DNA of 64,000 nt from Neobacillus driksii (GCF_013409995.1 NZ_JACCBX010000001.1:246932-310931); one strand, 5' to 3'; positions 1 to 9,456 are shown, numbered from the stretch's first letter. Translations and numbers: made by a program. Notes: generated from the letters alone by a model not told the origin.

Positions 1-1
1 G

Positions 2-1981
2 CTGGATTACTTCATGACCACGAAAATGAATTGGAATGATACGAACCCCTTTCCCTATGATTTGTTTTATTGGGAAGGCATCGATGGGACGCGGGTCCTT
101 TCCTATTTGAATCATGGGCTGAATGAATATACCCATCCAAAGGAAATTGAGAATCACTGGAATCATTTTAAGCAAAAGAAAGACTATCCCAAACAGATGC
201 TGTTATATGGTCATGGAGATGGCGGCGGCGGAGTGACACAGGAAATGATTGACTATCTGGATCGTTCCTCCTCACTTCCTGGCCTGCCGGCTGTAGTGAA
301 TAGTACAGCCCATGAATTCTTCGATGGCATACGCCAAGCAGACCCACATTTGCCTACATGGGTAGGGGATCTGTATTTAGAGCTTCATCGGGGAACCTAT
401 ACCACACATGCCCGGAATAAGAAATGGAATCGCAAAGCGGAAGTTCTTTACCGGGAGGTAGAAGTTTGGAGCAGCATCGCTTCAAGCTTTACAGGGATTA
501 GCCCTCTTCCGTCATTGGAGGAAGGTTGGAAATTACTTCTGTTAAACCAATTTCATGATATTATTCCAGGCACTTCTACTCCGGAAGTTTATTTAAAGTC
601 AGAAGTGGATTACAATGAAATTTTTGAACTTGGTGAAAAGGTGAAACGGGATGCCCTGCGTTCGTTAGAAAGGCAAATTAAGACGGTAGGTGAAGGGGAT
701 CCTCTACTCTTGTTTAACAGTTTATCCTGGAAACGATCAGAAACGGTGAGACTGGTTGGCGGTCTTGAATTAGCCGGAAAGGTCGCGGTCAATCAGGATG
801 GTGAGATCCTTTCAACGGACATCCTTCCATTGGATCATGGCCAACTGGAATTATCCTTTTATGTTCCTGACATTCCCGAAATGGGGTACACGACAGTATG
901 GTTGAAAAATAGGGAAAATCCGCTTATCCATAATCAAGATGAATTCGGTCACGAATGGGAAACAGCCTTTTATTTAGTGAACTGGAACGAAAAGGGGGAA
1001 ATTTCCCGTCTGTATGACAAGTTGGCCCAGCGTGATGTCCTGTGTAATGGCGGGGCTGCCAATCAGCTTCAATTATTTCATGACCGTCCGCTCTACTGGG
1101 ATGCATGGGATATTGACCCGAAATTTGAAGACCAGCCTGCAGAAACGGCGGTCCTATTAGAGAAAGGGATTCAAAAAGGCGAGACGAAGGATGTCATTCG
1201 TTTTAAATGGCAGCTGGCAGAATCCGTTATCGAACAAGATATGATTCTGTACCATCAAAGTAAACGAATTGACTTCCAAACGAAAGTAGATTGGCAAGAA
1301 CGGCATAAACTATTAAAAGTGGCATTCCCTGTCGAGGTAGTAAGTCATAAAGCGACGTATGAAATTCCATTCGGATCAGTCGAAAGGGCAACCCATACCA
1401 ATACTAGCTGGGAAAAGGCACAATTTGAGGTTTGCGGGCACCGCTTTGCGGACCTTTCGGAAGCGGGCTATGGTGTGAGTTTGTTAAATGACTGCAAGTA
1501 TGGATATGACGTGAAAAAAAACGTATTGCGGCTTTCTTTATTACGTGCACCGAAATGGCCGGATCCGGGGGCGGATCTCGGGCATCACGAATTTACCTAC
1601 TCTCTTTTCCCACATGAAGGAGACTTCCGAGAGGCGGAAGTAGTGAAGCGGGGCTATGAGTTGAATCATCCTGTAGTGGTCGTAAGCACCTCTTCCCATA
1701 AAGGAAATCTTCCAAGTTCGAATTCCTTTATCGCGACACGGTCTAAACATGTCATTCTTGATACAGTGAAAACCTCCGAGGATGGCACAGGACTTACGCT
1801 TAGAATGTATGAATCAAGCGGCGGCAGAGAAGAAATACAAATCAATTTGGCGAAGTCCGTTCATTCTGCAGCTGAAACGAATCTGTTGGAGGAGAGACAA
1901 GCCGTTATCCCGATGCAAGGGAGCAAACTATTCCTCCATTTGAAGCCATTTGAAGTGAAAACTATTGTAGTACCCAACTAG
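2..1981 (+). CDS. Alpha-mannosidase, GH38, C-terminal part (5' end outside window)
   Basis: The reading frame is already open at base 2 (LDYF precedes the first Met), so the gene starts upstream of the window; about 659 residues are visible against roughly 900-1050 in bacterial GH38 enzymes. Near the visible N-terminus are a WNDTNPFPYDLFYWEGIDG segment and an HGDGGGG motif, both typical of the second half of the GH38 catalytic domain, followed by the helical middle domain (LNQFHDIIPGTS) and the beta-rich C-terminal domains. The Asp nucleophile should lie in the missing part. The family removes alpha-linked mannose from glycans, usually in the cytoplasm. A GH3 gene follows after 28 bases and is probably co-transcribed. 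In the neighbourhood of GH29, GH35 and GH85 genes, N-glycan mannose is the likely substrate (inference). Confidence 0.9.
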   Translation: MDYFMTTKMNWNDTNPFPYDLFYWEGIDGTRVLSYLNHGLNEYTHPKEIENHWNHFKQKKDYPKQMLLYGHGDGGGGVTQEMIDYLDRSSSLPGLPAVVNSTAHEFFDGIRQADPHLPTWVGDLYLELHRGTYTTHARNKKWNRKAEVLYREVEVWSSIASSFTGISPLPSLEEGWKLLLLNQFHDIIPGTSTPEVYLKSEVDYNEIFELGEKVKRDALRSLERQIKTVGEGDPLLLFNSLSWKRSETVRLVGGLELAGKVAVNQDGEILSTDILPLDHGQLELSFYVPDIPEMGYTTVWLKNRENPLIHNQDEFGHEWETAFYLVNWNEKGEISRLYDKLAQRDVLCNGGAANQLQLFHDRPLYWDAWDIDPKFEDQPAETAVLLEKGIQKGETKDVIRFKWQLAESVIEQDMILYHQSKRIDFQTKVDWQERHKLLKVAFPVEVVSHKATYEIPFGSVERATHTNTSWEKAQFEVCGHRFADLSEAGYGVSLLNDCKYGYDVKKNVLRLSLLRAPKWPDPGADLGHHEFTYSLFPHEGDFREAEVVKRGYELNHPVVVVSTSSHKGNLPSSNSFIATRSKHVILDTVKTSEDGTGLTLRMYESSGGREEIQINLAKSVHSAAETNLLEERQAVIPMQGSKLFLHLKPFEVKTIVVPN

Positions 1982-2009
1982 CCATAAAAAAAGGACTAAA
2001 GGAGTCAGA

Positions 2010-4304
2010 GTGAGGTGGAAAATGGATCATTCAATTAACGAAATAGGAACAATAGCGGACAAGGTGGAAATATTACTGGAAAAAATGACCTTAAAGGAAA
2101 AAGTGGGCCAGGTGAACCAAAAAATGTATGGTTGGGAGGCTTTTCGAAAAACGGAAGCAGGGTATGAATTGACGGAAATATTTAAGGAGCATGTTCGTTT
2201 CGGAGATGGAATCGGCGTTCTTTATGGCCTGTTTCGTTCAGACCCATGGTCAGGAATTACCTATGAAAACGGTATTCCCGAGAGCGATAGTTTCATAGTC
2301 GCTAATATGATTCAACAATATATCAGGGACCATACCAGATTAGGAATTCCCGTCCTGTTATCAGAGGAGTGCTCCCACGGTCATCAAGGTCTGGACAGCC
2401 TGCTTACCCCCGTTAATTTAGGAGTGGGAGCAACATGGAACCCGGACTTACATGAAGAACTGATGTCAGCCGTTGCCGAACAAGTACGGGCAAAAGGCGC
2501 ACATCTGGCACTCGTATCGACACTGGATATTCTCCGCGATCCAAGATGGGGAAGATCGGAAGAATGCTTTGGTGAAGATCCGTATCTTGCTGCCCGGTTT
2601 ACCGAAGCTGTAGTAAAAGGGCTGCAAGGAGAAGAAAGTGACACAATCCCCTACAGTAAAATGATTGCTGTCCTCAAACATTTTGCCGCCCAAGGAAATG
2701 GAATGGGGGGCCATAATGCTGCCCCCGCTTCGATAGGTGAAAGAGAACTTAGGGAGATTCACCTGCCGCCGATGATTTCGGCTATTAAATCAGGAGCCCT
2801 GGCCTGTATGGCAGCCTATAATGAAATTGACGGAATCCCGTGCCATGCCAATGGCTATCTTCTCAATCAAATTCTACGCGAAGAGTTAGGGTTTAAAGGG
2901 GCAGTTATGGCAGATGGCTGCGCTCTAGATCTTTTGGTCCATTTAACCCAGAGCCGGGAAAAGGCAGCAGCCTTAGCTCTTGATAGCGGGATAGATATCA
3001 GTCTTTGGGATCATGTGTATCTCACATTAGAAAAGGCGATTAAAGAAGGTCTTGTTCGTGAAGAAAAGCTTAATGATGCAGTCAGAAGGGTTTTAACGCT
3101 TAAATTCAAAATGGGATTGTTTGATCAACCTTTTGCAGAAGCCCAACCTCCCCAAAATAAGGAAGCGGCGGATAGAATCAATCTAGAATCAGCCAGGCAA
3201 TCCATCGTTTTGTTAAAAAATAATGGAATTCTTCCATTAAATAAGGGTATTAAAAAGATTGCTGTCATTGGACCAAATGCTGATGCCATCTATAATCAGC
3301 TTGGCGATTATACACCGTTCCAAAAAGAGAAAAAGGTTACCACGGTTCTTCAGGGGATCACCACCTTAGCGGGAGATATAGAAGTTGCTTATGAAAAAGG
3401 ATGTGGCATACGTTCCCTTGATTCGGAAGGGATCGAGAAAGCCGTTCGACTTGCCGGCATTTCTGACGTGGCCATTGTGGTGTTAGGGGGTTCAAGTGCA
3501 AGGAATTTCAACGCCCAATTTGACCTGAATGGAGCGGTCGTTCATGCTTCTGGGGAAGAAGAAATGGATTGCGGTGAAAATGTGGACGTAGCAGACCTAG
3601 AGTTGGGTGGTCATCAACTGCAATTGCTGCAGGAAATCATCAAAACCGGAACACCCACCGTTGTGGTCCTGATACAGGGGCGACCCCATGCCATTCCCTG
3701 GATAGCGGAACAAGCTCCGGCCATCTTAAGTGCTTGGTACCCAGGACAAATGGGCGGACAAGCTATTGCAGAGGTGCTATTTGGACATGTTAATCCAAGT
3801 GGAAAATTACCTGTTTCAATCCCAAGGTCTTCCATGCAGCTCCCTGTTTTTTATAATTACAAAGAAGGGGGATTTAAAAAGGACTATCTTGATATGTCTG
3901 GAAAGGCATTATTTCCGTTTGGATTTGGACTTTCGTATTCGGAGTTTAACTATGACAATCTTCGATACTCCGAGCAAACAATCCCATCTGACAAATTAGT
4001 AGCAGGTGAAAAGTTCAAAATAATCTTAGATGTTACGAATAGCGGTGATTGCGATGGCTTCGAAGTTATTCAGCTTTATGTAAAAGGAAAGGGCTCTAGT
4101 ATCACAAGAAGGGTGAAGGAACTAAAAGGCTTTAAGAAAGTATGGCTTGCCGCTGGAGAAACCAAAGAAGTGACCTTGGAATTAGCAGCGGAAGAATTAC
4201 AAGTATTTAGCAGCAAACATAAATACGAGCTTGAGAAGGGGTATTTTGAAATTGAAGTAGGAAGTCCCGTCAACTATTTAAAAGCCATTCTGGAGATTGG
4301 CTAG
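2010..4304 (+). CDS. GH3 family beta-glycosidase (beta-glucosidase/xylosidase type)
   Basis: About 764 residues with the three-part GH3 layout: TIM barrel (about 1-380), alpha/beta sandwich (about 410-640) and a C-terminal fibronectin-III-like domain (about 660-760). The KHFAAQG and GGHN motifs and GFKGAVMADG, where Asp302 is the expected nucleophile, are of the glucosidase/xylosidase type rather than the KHFPGHG type of GH3 N-acetylglucosaminidases. No signal peptide, so it is cytoplasmic. GTG at 2010 has GGAG at 2001-2004; the ATG at 2022 with GAGGTGG just before it is an alternative start. It lies 28 bases after the GH38 gene and ends before a hairpin, suggesting the end of an operon that begins outside the window. 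The exact substrate cannot be read from the sequence. Confidence 0.88.
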   Translation: MRWKMDHSINEIGTIADKVEILLEKMTLKEKVGQVNQKMYGWEAFRKTEAGYELTEIFKEHVRFGDGIGVLYGLFRSDPWSGITYENGIPESDSFIVANMIQQYIRDHTRLGIPVLLSEECSHGHQGLDSLLTPVNLGVGATWNPDLHEELMSAVAEQVRAKGAHLALVSTLDILRDPRWGRSEECFGEDPYLAARFTEAVVKGLQGEESDTIPYSKMIAVLKHFAAQGNGMGGHNAAPASIGERELREIHLPPMISAIKSGALACMAAYNEIDGIPCHANGYLLNQILREELGFKGAVMADGCALDLLVHLTQSREKAAALALDSGIDISLWDHVYLTLEKAIKEGLVREEKLNDAVRRVLTLKFKMGLFDQPFAEAQPPQNKEAADRINLESARQSIVLLKNNGILPLNKGIKKIAVIGPNADAIYNQLGDYTPFQKEKKVTTVLQGITTLAGDIEVAYEKGCGIRSLDSEGIEKAVRLAGISDVAIVVLGGSSARNFNAQFDLNGAVVHASGEEEMDCGENVDVADLELGGHQLQLLQEIIKTGTPTVVVLIQGRPHAIPWIAEQAPAILSAWYPGQMGGQAIAEVLFGHVNPSGKLPVSIPRSSMQLPVFYNYKEGGFKKDYLDMSGKALFPFGFGLSYSEFNYDNLRYSEQTIPSDKLVAGEKFKIILDVTNSGDCDGFEVIQLYVKGKGSSITRRVKELKGFKKVWLAAGETKEVTLELAAEELQVFSSKHKYELEKGYFEIEVGSPVNYLKAILEIG

Positions 4305-4357
4305 GTTACACACTAGAACCACCGCTTTACATTTATACATCAATTAAAAAAAGGCAG

Positions 4358-4382
4358 AAACTCTCATTTATGTGAGAGTTTT
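4358..4382 (+). terminator. Rho-independent terminator after the GH38-GH3 unit
   Basis: A 9-bp stem (AAACTCTCA at 4358-4366 with TGAGAGTTT at 4373-4381) and a short T run follow the GH3 stop by about 55 bases. It could also serve the remnant on the minus strand ending at 4452. Confidence 0.65.
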
Positions 4383-4451
4383 ACCTCTTAATCAGACTTT
4401 TTCAGTGCCACTCTTTCTTTTTAAAAGTGCTAAGTTAGCAAAATAAATAAA

Positions 4452-4778
4452 TTAATGTATTTCGAATTCGTGCTCCCAATCAATGCCGCACGGTAATCCT
4501 TTACTGTTAGTCTCTATATCTACTGCCGATCCGTCAAATCGGTACAAAGGACCATATCCTTTTCCGATTCTAGAGGTAGATTCGGCAACATAATGACAAA
4601 TAAAGGCTCGGCGAAAGCGCTCTTTTGTTTGATTCGGATAAGAGCCGTGAATAACACTTCCGTTGAAGAAAAGAACGTCTCCTGCCTTTATGTTGCAAGG
4701 TACAATGGACTTTCCTTCAGGAACATCAACTTCCAATGAGGTAAAAGACTCTTTAATATCCGCTTTATGAGGGCACAA
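4452..4778 (-). pseudogene. PhyH-type Fe(II)/2-oxoglutarate dioxygenase, C-terminal remnant
   Basis: About 108 codons encode the C-terminal half of a phytanoyl-CoA dioxygenase-like protein: AGDVLFFNGSVIHGS carries the distal iron-binding His, and RRAF carries the 2-oxoglutarate-binding Arg. The N-terminal half with the HxD iron ligands is missing; full-length relatives have about 250-300 residues. There is no ATG and no ribosome binding site at the 5' end, where coding similarity stops at about 4779, exactly where a different truncated gene begins on the other strand. It is best read as a dead fragment left by a deletion. Family assignment is fairly secure; substrate is unknown. Confidence 0.75.
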
Positions 4779-4779
4779 A

Positions 4780-5877
4780 ATATCTAAAGTCGTCGAGGAA
4801 CAAAGCGGTCAGGTTGTTCCGTATCAAGTTGGTTACCAAAGTGTTACTGTCGAGGCGAAGTTGCAGCCGGGGGAGCTGAAGAGATATTTCATCCGACCGG
4901 CGAAAACAGCTAAATCCAGAACAACAAGCAATTTTAAGCTGATTGGCGCAGACGCGATTTATGACATTGAGGATATAAACCAATCTGGCGAGACTAAGGA
5001 TTTATTTATTATTTCACAGCATGATGTTGACTCTCCTTTCGTGAAAATCCGCTGGAACGAAGAAGGGATTTTCTCTTGGATGAATAAGGAAACGGGAGAG
5101 GAATTGATCCGTAACGACAGGAAGCACGGCGCGTTCACGCCTGTATATGAATTGACGCCTGCGGTTGACCCAAAGAACCCGAGCAGCATCTTCACTGCTC
5201 GCAGCACGATGGGCCGTAACAGGAAAGGGTTGAACGTGCAGCGTTCCGTCGGACGGTTAGTTAAGGCGAAGGCACTCTCCAGCGGACCGTTATATGGGGT
5301 AGTTGAACTTCAGTTCGAAATAAATGGAATGAGCTATTACTCTTTGCTATTAAAACTTCATGCATCTTGCAGCAGAGTTGACGTAGCTGTCCGTTTTCAT
5401 AAAGATAGCGTGTGGGAACCAGAAAATGTATATATTTCGCTACCGTTTACTTCAGGAGAGAAGAAGGATGAAACGTTGTGGCTTGATAAGGCTGGAGCTC
5501 CTGTACGCCCTTGGATTGATCAAATATCGGGGACACTGCTCGACTATTATTGCGTTCAAGAAGGTTTGGCTTTTGTAGGTGAAAACAGTTCCCTCATGAT
5601 TGCTGCACCAGATACGCCTCTAATACAATTAGGCTCTCTAGAATATGGAAAACGATTGCTCCATACTCAGCAAAGCGAAGAGACAGAACGCCAAATGTAT
5701 GCCTGGGTAATGAGTAACTACTGGGAGACTAATTTCAAAGCGACATTGGGCGGGTTTTACGAATTTAGCTATTTCGTTGCGTGGAGCAAGGATTATACTA
5801 CGGTGGAACAAGCGATTGGACAGTGCAAAGTAATGAGCACTGGATTTACGGTATGGCGCATTAAAGCTGATGCATAA
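4780..5877 (+). pseudogene. GH38-like glycosidase, C-terminal remnant
   Basis: An open frame from about 4780 to 5877 (about 365 codons) encodes the beta-sandwich C-terminal part of an alpha-mannosidase-like protein: a VVPYQV strand, LQPGELKRYF, then SVWEPENVYISLPF and NYWETNFKATLGGFYEFSYFVAW, which resemble the ends of GH38-type enzymes. The catalytic domain is absent. The frame stays open upstream of the first usable start (TTG at 4861, no Shine-Dalgarno), so translation is not expected. Its 5' end abuts the 5' end of the PhyH remnant on the opposite strand. Identity as GH38-like rests on pattern recognition of the C-terminal region; another glycosidase family with a similar tail is possible. 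Confidence 0.65.
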
Positions 5878-6117
5878 TCTGCTAATCTATTTTGAGAAAT
5901 GAATCAAAGTGCACAGACTAGAGCTTTTTAATCTATAACATTTTAAATCCTTGTCATGAAGTTGAGGAAATGATTGAAATAATAAAACAACGTTCAGAGA
6001 AATAATATCTGGACGTTGTTTTATTATTTCCTTTCAAATAAAGCCACCTATTTGTTGAAGAAGTTCCTTTCTAATGAGATTTTTACAAATCTATTATTTT
6101 TTATGGAAGATTTTGAA
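5878..6117. other. Intergenic stretch with a possible 24-codon gene end
   Basis: A short plus-strand frame ending at 6003 reads NPCHEVEEMIEIIKQRSEK before its stop, after an in-frame stop at 5919. It looks like the C-terminus of a protein whose body is gone, but is too short to assign. The rest is A/T-rich with the hairpin at 5981-6025. Confidence 0.3.
5981..6025. terminator. Strong bidirectional hairpin
   Basis: A 13-bp perfect stem (AATAAAACAACGT at 5981-5993 with ACGTTGTTTTATT at 6013-6025) flanked by A and T runs. It isolates the remnant region from the operon that starts at 6118. Confidence 0.75.
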
Positions 6118-6146
6118 TTGACAAAAAAATAAGGCGATGTTATTCT
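6118..6146 (+). promoter_or_regulatory. SigA-type promoter of the fucosidase operon
   Basis: TTGACA at 6118-6123, a 17-bp spacer and TATTCT at 6141-6146 match the housekeeping promoter pattern. It lies about 60 bases before the first start codon of the operon. Confidence 0.7.
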
Positions 6147-6148
6147 GG

Positions 6149-6162
6149 GGTTATCGGTAACC
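6149..6162. promoter_or_regulatory. Palindromic operator candidate at the transcription start
   Basis: GGTTATCGGTAACC has 5-bp inverted arms around a 4-bp centre and sits 2 bases after the -10 box, where a bound repressor would block initiation. Its shape resembles LacI- and GntR-type sugar operators. No regulator gene lies next to it in the window. Confidence 0.5.
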
Positions 6163-6207
6163 TTATTATATCATAGGATTTGAATGAGAGGAGTGTACAC
6201 TATTTAG

Positions 6208-6423
6208 ATGAAGTGGGAGTATTTATTTACAAATGAAGAAGAGAATATTTCAATGTTGGGTGCGGAAGGGTGGGAGCTTGTAACAGTGGTCCAGCACCCT
6301 ACCGGCTTAACGTTTTATTTAAAACGGCCTGTGCAGAGTTTGGTGCACCGCCTTACTCAAGAACAGAAGGAAGAAGTGTATAAACAGAATTTTGGACAAG
6401 CAGAATCCAGAAAAACATCATAA
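6208..6423 (+). CDS. Small DUF4177-like protein
   Basis: Seventy-one residues with no signal peptide. The core MKWEYLF, LGAEGWELV and a following beta strand is the usual signature of DUF4177-type small proteins, whose function is not known. The ATG at 6208 directly follows an in-frame TAG, so it cannot start earlier; GAGAGGAG is 14 bases upstream, a rather long spacing. It is the first gene of an operon with an RbsD-like pyranase, a GH29 fucosidase and an oxidoreductase, so a role in cytoplasmic sugar handling is plausible but is inference only. Confidence 0.65.
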   Translation: MKWEYLFTNEEENISMLGAEGWELVTVVQHPTGLTFYLKRPVQSLVHRLTQEQKEEVYKQNFGQAESRKTS

Positions 6424-6445
6424 TGGTAAAGGCAGGACAAAAAAT

Positions 6446-6832
6446 ATGAAGAAAAAAGGCATCCTTCATCCGGAACTTTCACATTTGGCTGCAAGTCTTG
6501 GTCATACCGATTATCTCGTTATAGCAGATAAAGGGTACCCTCTCCCCAATCACGTTACAAGAATCAATCTCGGATATGCAAATAACCAACCGACCGTTCT
6601 ACAGGTACTTGAACCATTAGCAGAAGAAATATCGATTGATCGAATTATCGTTACAGACGAGATGGAAGATATTAGCCCTGATAGATTAGAAGATTTAAAG
6701 AAGCGTTACCCGCATATTCTTCTTGAGAAAATCAGTCACCATGAAATGAAAGAACTGACAAACCATGCAAAAGGTGCGGTAAAAACAGGCGATGCCTGTC
6801 CATATGCAAATATCATCATTGTCTCAGGCTGA
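6446..6832 (+). CDS. rbsD: D-ribose pyranase family protein (RbsD/FucU fold)
   Basis: From the ATG at 6446 the protein has 128 residues, close to RbsD of Bacillus (about 131). The N-terminus has MKKKGILHPEL, then LGHTD with the catalytic His at residue 20 and IAD with Asp28, and it ends with GDACPYANIIIVSG, the RbsD C-terminal pattern. The family equilibrates pyranose and furanose, or alpha and beta, forms of free sugars. An upstream in-frame ATG at 6392 would overlap the previous gene by 32 bases and add residues not found in the family, so 6446 is preferred. Placed directly before an alpha-fucosidase and far from any ribose genes, it may act on fucose released by that enzyme (inference; the related FucU does this). 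Confidence 0.85.
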   Translation: MKKKGILHPELSHLAASLGHTDYLVIADKGYPLPNHVTRINLGYANNQPTVLQVLEPLAEEISIDRIIVTDEMEDISPDRLEDLKKRYPHILLEKISHHEMKELTNHAKGAVKTGDACPYANIIIVSG

Positions 6833-6881
6833 TATGGAGTCGAAGGTAGTGCAATCTATTTAAAACAAAGGAGGCAGTGCA

Positions 6882-8150
6882 ATGACAACGAAACATAAGA
6901 TTTACCCGACTGAGAGACAGCTTGCTTATCAAGACTGGGAATTCGGGCTGTTTTTACATTTTGGCTTAAGAACCTTTTATGAGGGGTACGTTGATTTCGA
7001 CGAAAGACCGATGTCACCTGCCAAATTTAATCCAACGAATTTAGATTGTGAACAATGGATTAGAACCGCCAAAGAAGCCGGAATGAAATATGCGGTGCTT
7101 ACAGCGAAACATCATGATGGTTTTTCTAATTGGCCTACAGCCTATTCCAGTTTTTCTGTCGCTCAATCAGAGTGGAGAGGTGGCAATGGCGACGTCGTTA
7201 GGGAATTTACCGATGCCTGCCGTAAGTTTGGAATCAAATCAGGTTTATATTATTCTCCATATGACGGATCCGTCGATTTTTACACGAAAGATGCGAAGGC
7301 ATACGATGATTATTTTGTGAATCAAATCACCGAGCTGTTAAGCAATTACGGCAAAATTGATATTCTTTGGCTGGATGGCTGCGGTTCAGAGGGACACGAA
7401 TACGACTGGCCGCGCATTATCGGAGAAATCCGGCGGTTACAGCCCAATATCCTCCTAAACATGGGGGATCCTGACTTTCGCTGGGTTGGCAATGAAGATG
7501 GAATTGCACCTGTGCCAAGCTGGAATGTGGTCGATGCAATGGATTTTTCCATCCTTACAGAGCAGAAAAATCAATTAGGGGAAGCGCGCTGGCTGCCGGC
7601 AGAGGCAGACGTGCAAATGCGGACGAATTGGTTCTATAGCGAACATGATGAACACACCATAAAAAGTATCGAAGAATTAATGGGGCTTTATTATCAATCT
7701 GTTGGGCGCGGGGTCAATTTGCTGCTGAATATTGGTCCAAATAGAGAAGGGGTTTTGCCGCAGAAGGACACGGAACTGCTGCTGGAAATGGGCAGGGAAA
7801 TCCAGCGCCGCTTTGAGCATCCGGTCGGTACCTTTCATCAATGTAAGAATGAGGATAAAAAGTGGATTTACAAGCCTAAAGATCCTAAAATACTCGATCA
7901 TATCATCATCACGGAAGATTTGAGTAAAGGCGAAAACGTCTTACAATATAAAGTCAGCATCATCACGGCTAAATCCCATCAGCTTGTCACCATTTATGAA
8001 GGGAAAAATATTGGCCATAAGGCAATTATTCGAGTTCCGGCAGTGAAAGTACAAGGTGTCATCCTTGAAATTACGGAATGTGACGGAACACCGATCATTA
8101 AGGATATGTCGTTCCACCATGTTGGGGAAGCCCCGCATAATGAAGAATAA
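6882..8150 (+). CDS. Alpha-L-fucosidase, GH29
   Basis: Four hundred and twenty-two residues, cytoplasmic (no signal peptide). The TIM-barrel motifs of GH29 are clear: FGLFLHFGL near residue 20, KYAVLTAKHHDGFSNWPT, a GLYYSP strand, and DILWLDG with the expected nucleophile Asp165. VGRGVNLLLNIGPNREG closes the catalytic domain, followed by a short beta-sandwich tail. An excellent AAAGGAGG lies just before the ATG. The family hydrolyses alpha-linked L-fucose from oligosaccharides. Cytoplasmic location implies its substrates are imported. It is third in the 6208-9234 operon. Confidence 0.93.
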   Translation: MTTKHKIYPTERQLAYQDWEFGLFLHFGLRTFYEGYVDFDERPMSPAKFNPTNLDCEQWIRTAKEAGMKYAVLTAKHHDGFSNWPTAYSSFSVAQSEWRGGNGDVVREFTDACRKFGIKSGLYYSPYDGSVDFYTKDAKAYDDYFVNQITELLSNYGKIDILWLDGCGSEGHEYDWPRIIGEIRRLQPNILLNMGDPDFRWVGNEDGIAPVPSWNVVDAMDFSILTEQKNQLGEARWLPAEADVQMRTNWFYSEHDEHTIKSIEELMGLYYQSVGRGVNLLLNIGPNREGVLPQKDTELLLEMGREIQRRFEHPVGTFHQCKNEDKKWIYKPKDPKILDHIIITEDLSKGENVLQYKVSIITAKSHQLVTIYEGKNIGHKAIIRVPAVKVQGVILEITECDGTPIIKDMSFHHVGEAPHNEE

Positions 8151-8175
8151 AAAAACGAAGTAGAGGCTGATAAAA

Positions 8176-9234
8176 ATGAAAAAGTTAAAGATTGGTGTTA
8201 TTGGAGCAGGCTCCTTATCAGAAGCTCATTTTGAAGCGTACAAAAACAATCCCAATGTAGAATTAATGGCTGTTTGCGATTTAGTTGAAGAACGGGCCGC
8301 CAAGAAGGCCGAAAAATATAAGATTGCTAATGTCTATACGGATTATAGTGAAATGGTGAAAAACCCGGAATTGGATGCCATCAGCGTGGTTACGTGGAAT
8401 AATACACATAAGGAAATTTCAATTGCAGCGCTAGATGCCGGAAAGCATGTATTATGTGAAAAACCTTTATGTATCAACTACGAAGAAGCGCTGGAGATTA
8501 AAGCCGCAACCGAGCGGACGGATAAACATTTTATGATTGGCTATGTCCGCCGTCATGCTTCAAGTATTGCAATTTTAAAAGAGTTTATCGATAAAGGAAC
8601 ATTAGGAGAAATTTATTATGCAAAAGCCTCCAACTTAAGAAGATTGGGGAATCCCGGCGGCTGGTTCTCCGATAAATCTCGTTCCGGCGGCGGTCCGTTA
8701 ATTGATATCGGCGTTCACGTGCTTGATTTATTATGGTACTTAATGGGTAGGCCAAAGGTGAAGACTGTAAGTGCGAATACATACCACAAACTAGGTAATC
8801 GCACCAATATTCAAGCACTTTCCTTTTATAAAGCGGCGGACTACTCTCCAGATAATAATGTTGAGGATTTGGCTAATGCCTTAATACGTTTTGAAAATGG
8901 TGCCTCCATAATGGTCGACGTCAGCTTTACCTTGCATGCGAAACAAGATCAAAGCAGTGCCATCATCTTTGGTGATAAAGGCGGAGCGGAAATTGATCCA
9001 GCCTTGGTGCTTGTTCACGAGGAAAATAATACGATCCTTAACAGTACGCCGCAAATCGATCATCCAGGGTTTAATTTCCAAGATGGCTTCCAAAATGAAA
9101 TCAATCACTTTGTTACCTGCTGTCTAACGGGCGAGCAGCCAATCGGCGGGATTGATGATGGTGTTGAAATGATGAAGATGCTAACCGCGATTTATGAATC
9201 GGCAGCCAAACAGCAGGAAATTGCGTTTGATTGA
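8176..9234 (+). CDS. Gfo/Idh/MocA family NAD(P)-dependent oxidoreductase
   Basis: Three hundred and fifty-two residues. GVIGAGSLSEAH at the start is the dinucleotide-binding loop; VLCEKPLC carries the EKP motif with the active-site Lys, and GGPLIDIGVHVLDLLWYLMG is the conserved C-terminal domain helix with His. Family members oxidise or reduce sugars, inositols and sugar derivatives. It follows the fucosidase by 25 bases and is the last gene before a terminator. Acting on fucose or another liberated monosaccharide is a guess from context. Confidence 0.88.
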   Translation: MKKLKIGVIGAGSLSEAHFEAYKNNPNVELMAVCDLVEERAAKKAEKYKIANVYTDYSEMVKNPELDAISVVTWNNTHKEISIAALDAGKHVLCEKPLCINYEEALEIKAATERTDKHFMIGYVRRHASSIAILKEFIDKGTLGEIYYAKASNLRRLGNPGGWFSDKSRSGGGPLIDIGVHVLDLLWYLMGRPKVKTVSANTYHKLGNRTNIQALSFYKAADYSPDNNVEDLANALIRFENGASIMVDVSFTLHAKQDQSSAIIFGDKGGAEIDPALVLVHEENNTILNSTPQIDHPGFNFQDGFQNEINHFVTCCLTGEQPIGGIDDGVEMMKMLTAIYESAAKQQEIAFD

Positions 9235-9287
9235 GGATGCCATATTAATAGAAGAAACAAGGATTTGACAGACCCTTATTGACAATA

Positions 9288-9330
9288 GACCATAAAAACG
9301 TAAGGATTACTCTTTACGTTTTTTATGGTC
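9288..9330 (+). terminator. Terminator of the fucosidase operon
   Basis: GACCATAAAAACGTAA at 9288-9303 pairs with TTTACGTTTTTTATGGTC at 9313-9330, a long A/T-rich stem about 55 bases after the oxidoreductase stop. Confidence 0.7.
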
Positions 9331-9456
9331 TTATAATCAATATAAGTATTTATATTGTCCAAATGTTAGATTTACGAAATATAAATTTTCCGAAATATTT
9401 TTGGGACTAACACAATATGATCTAAAGGTTGATACATTTTTCTAAAGGAGGAAGAC

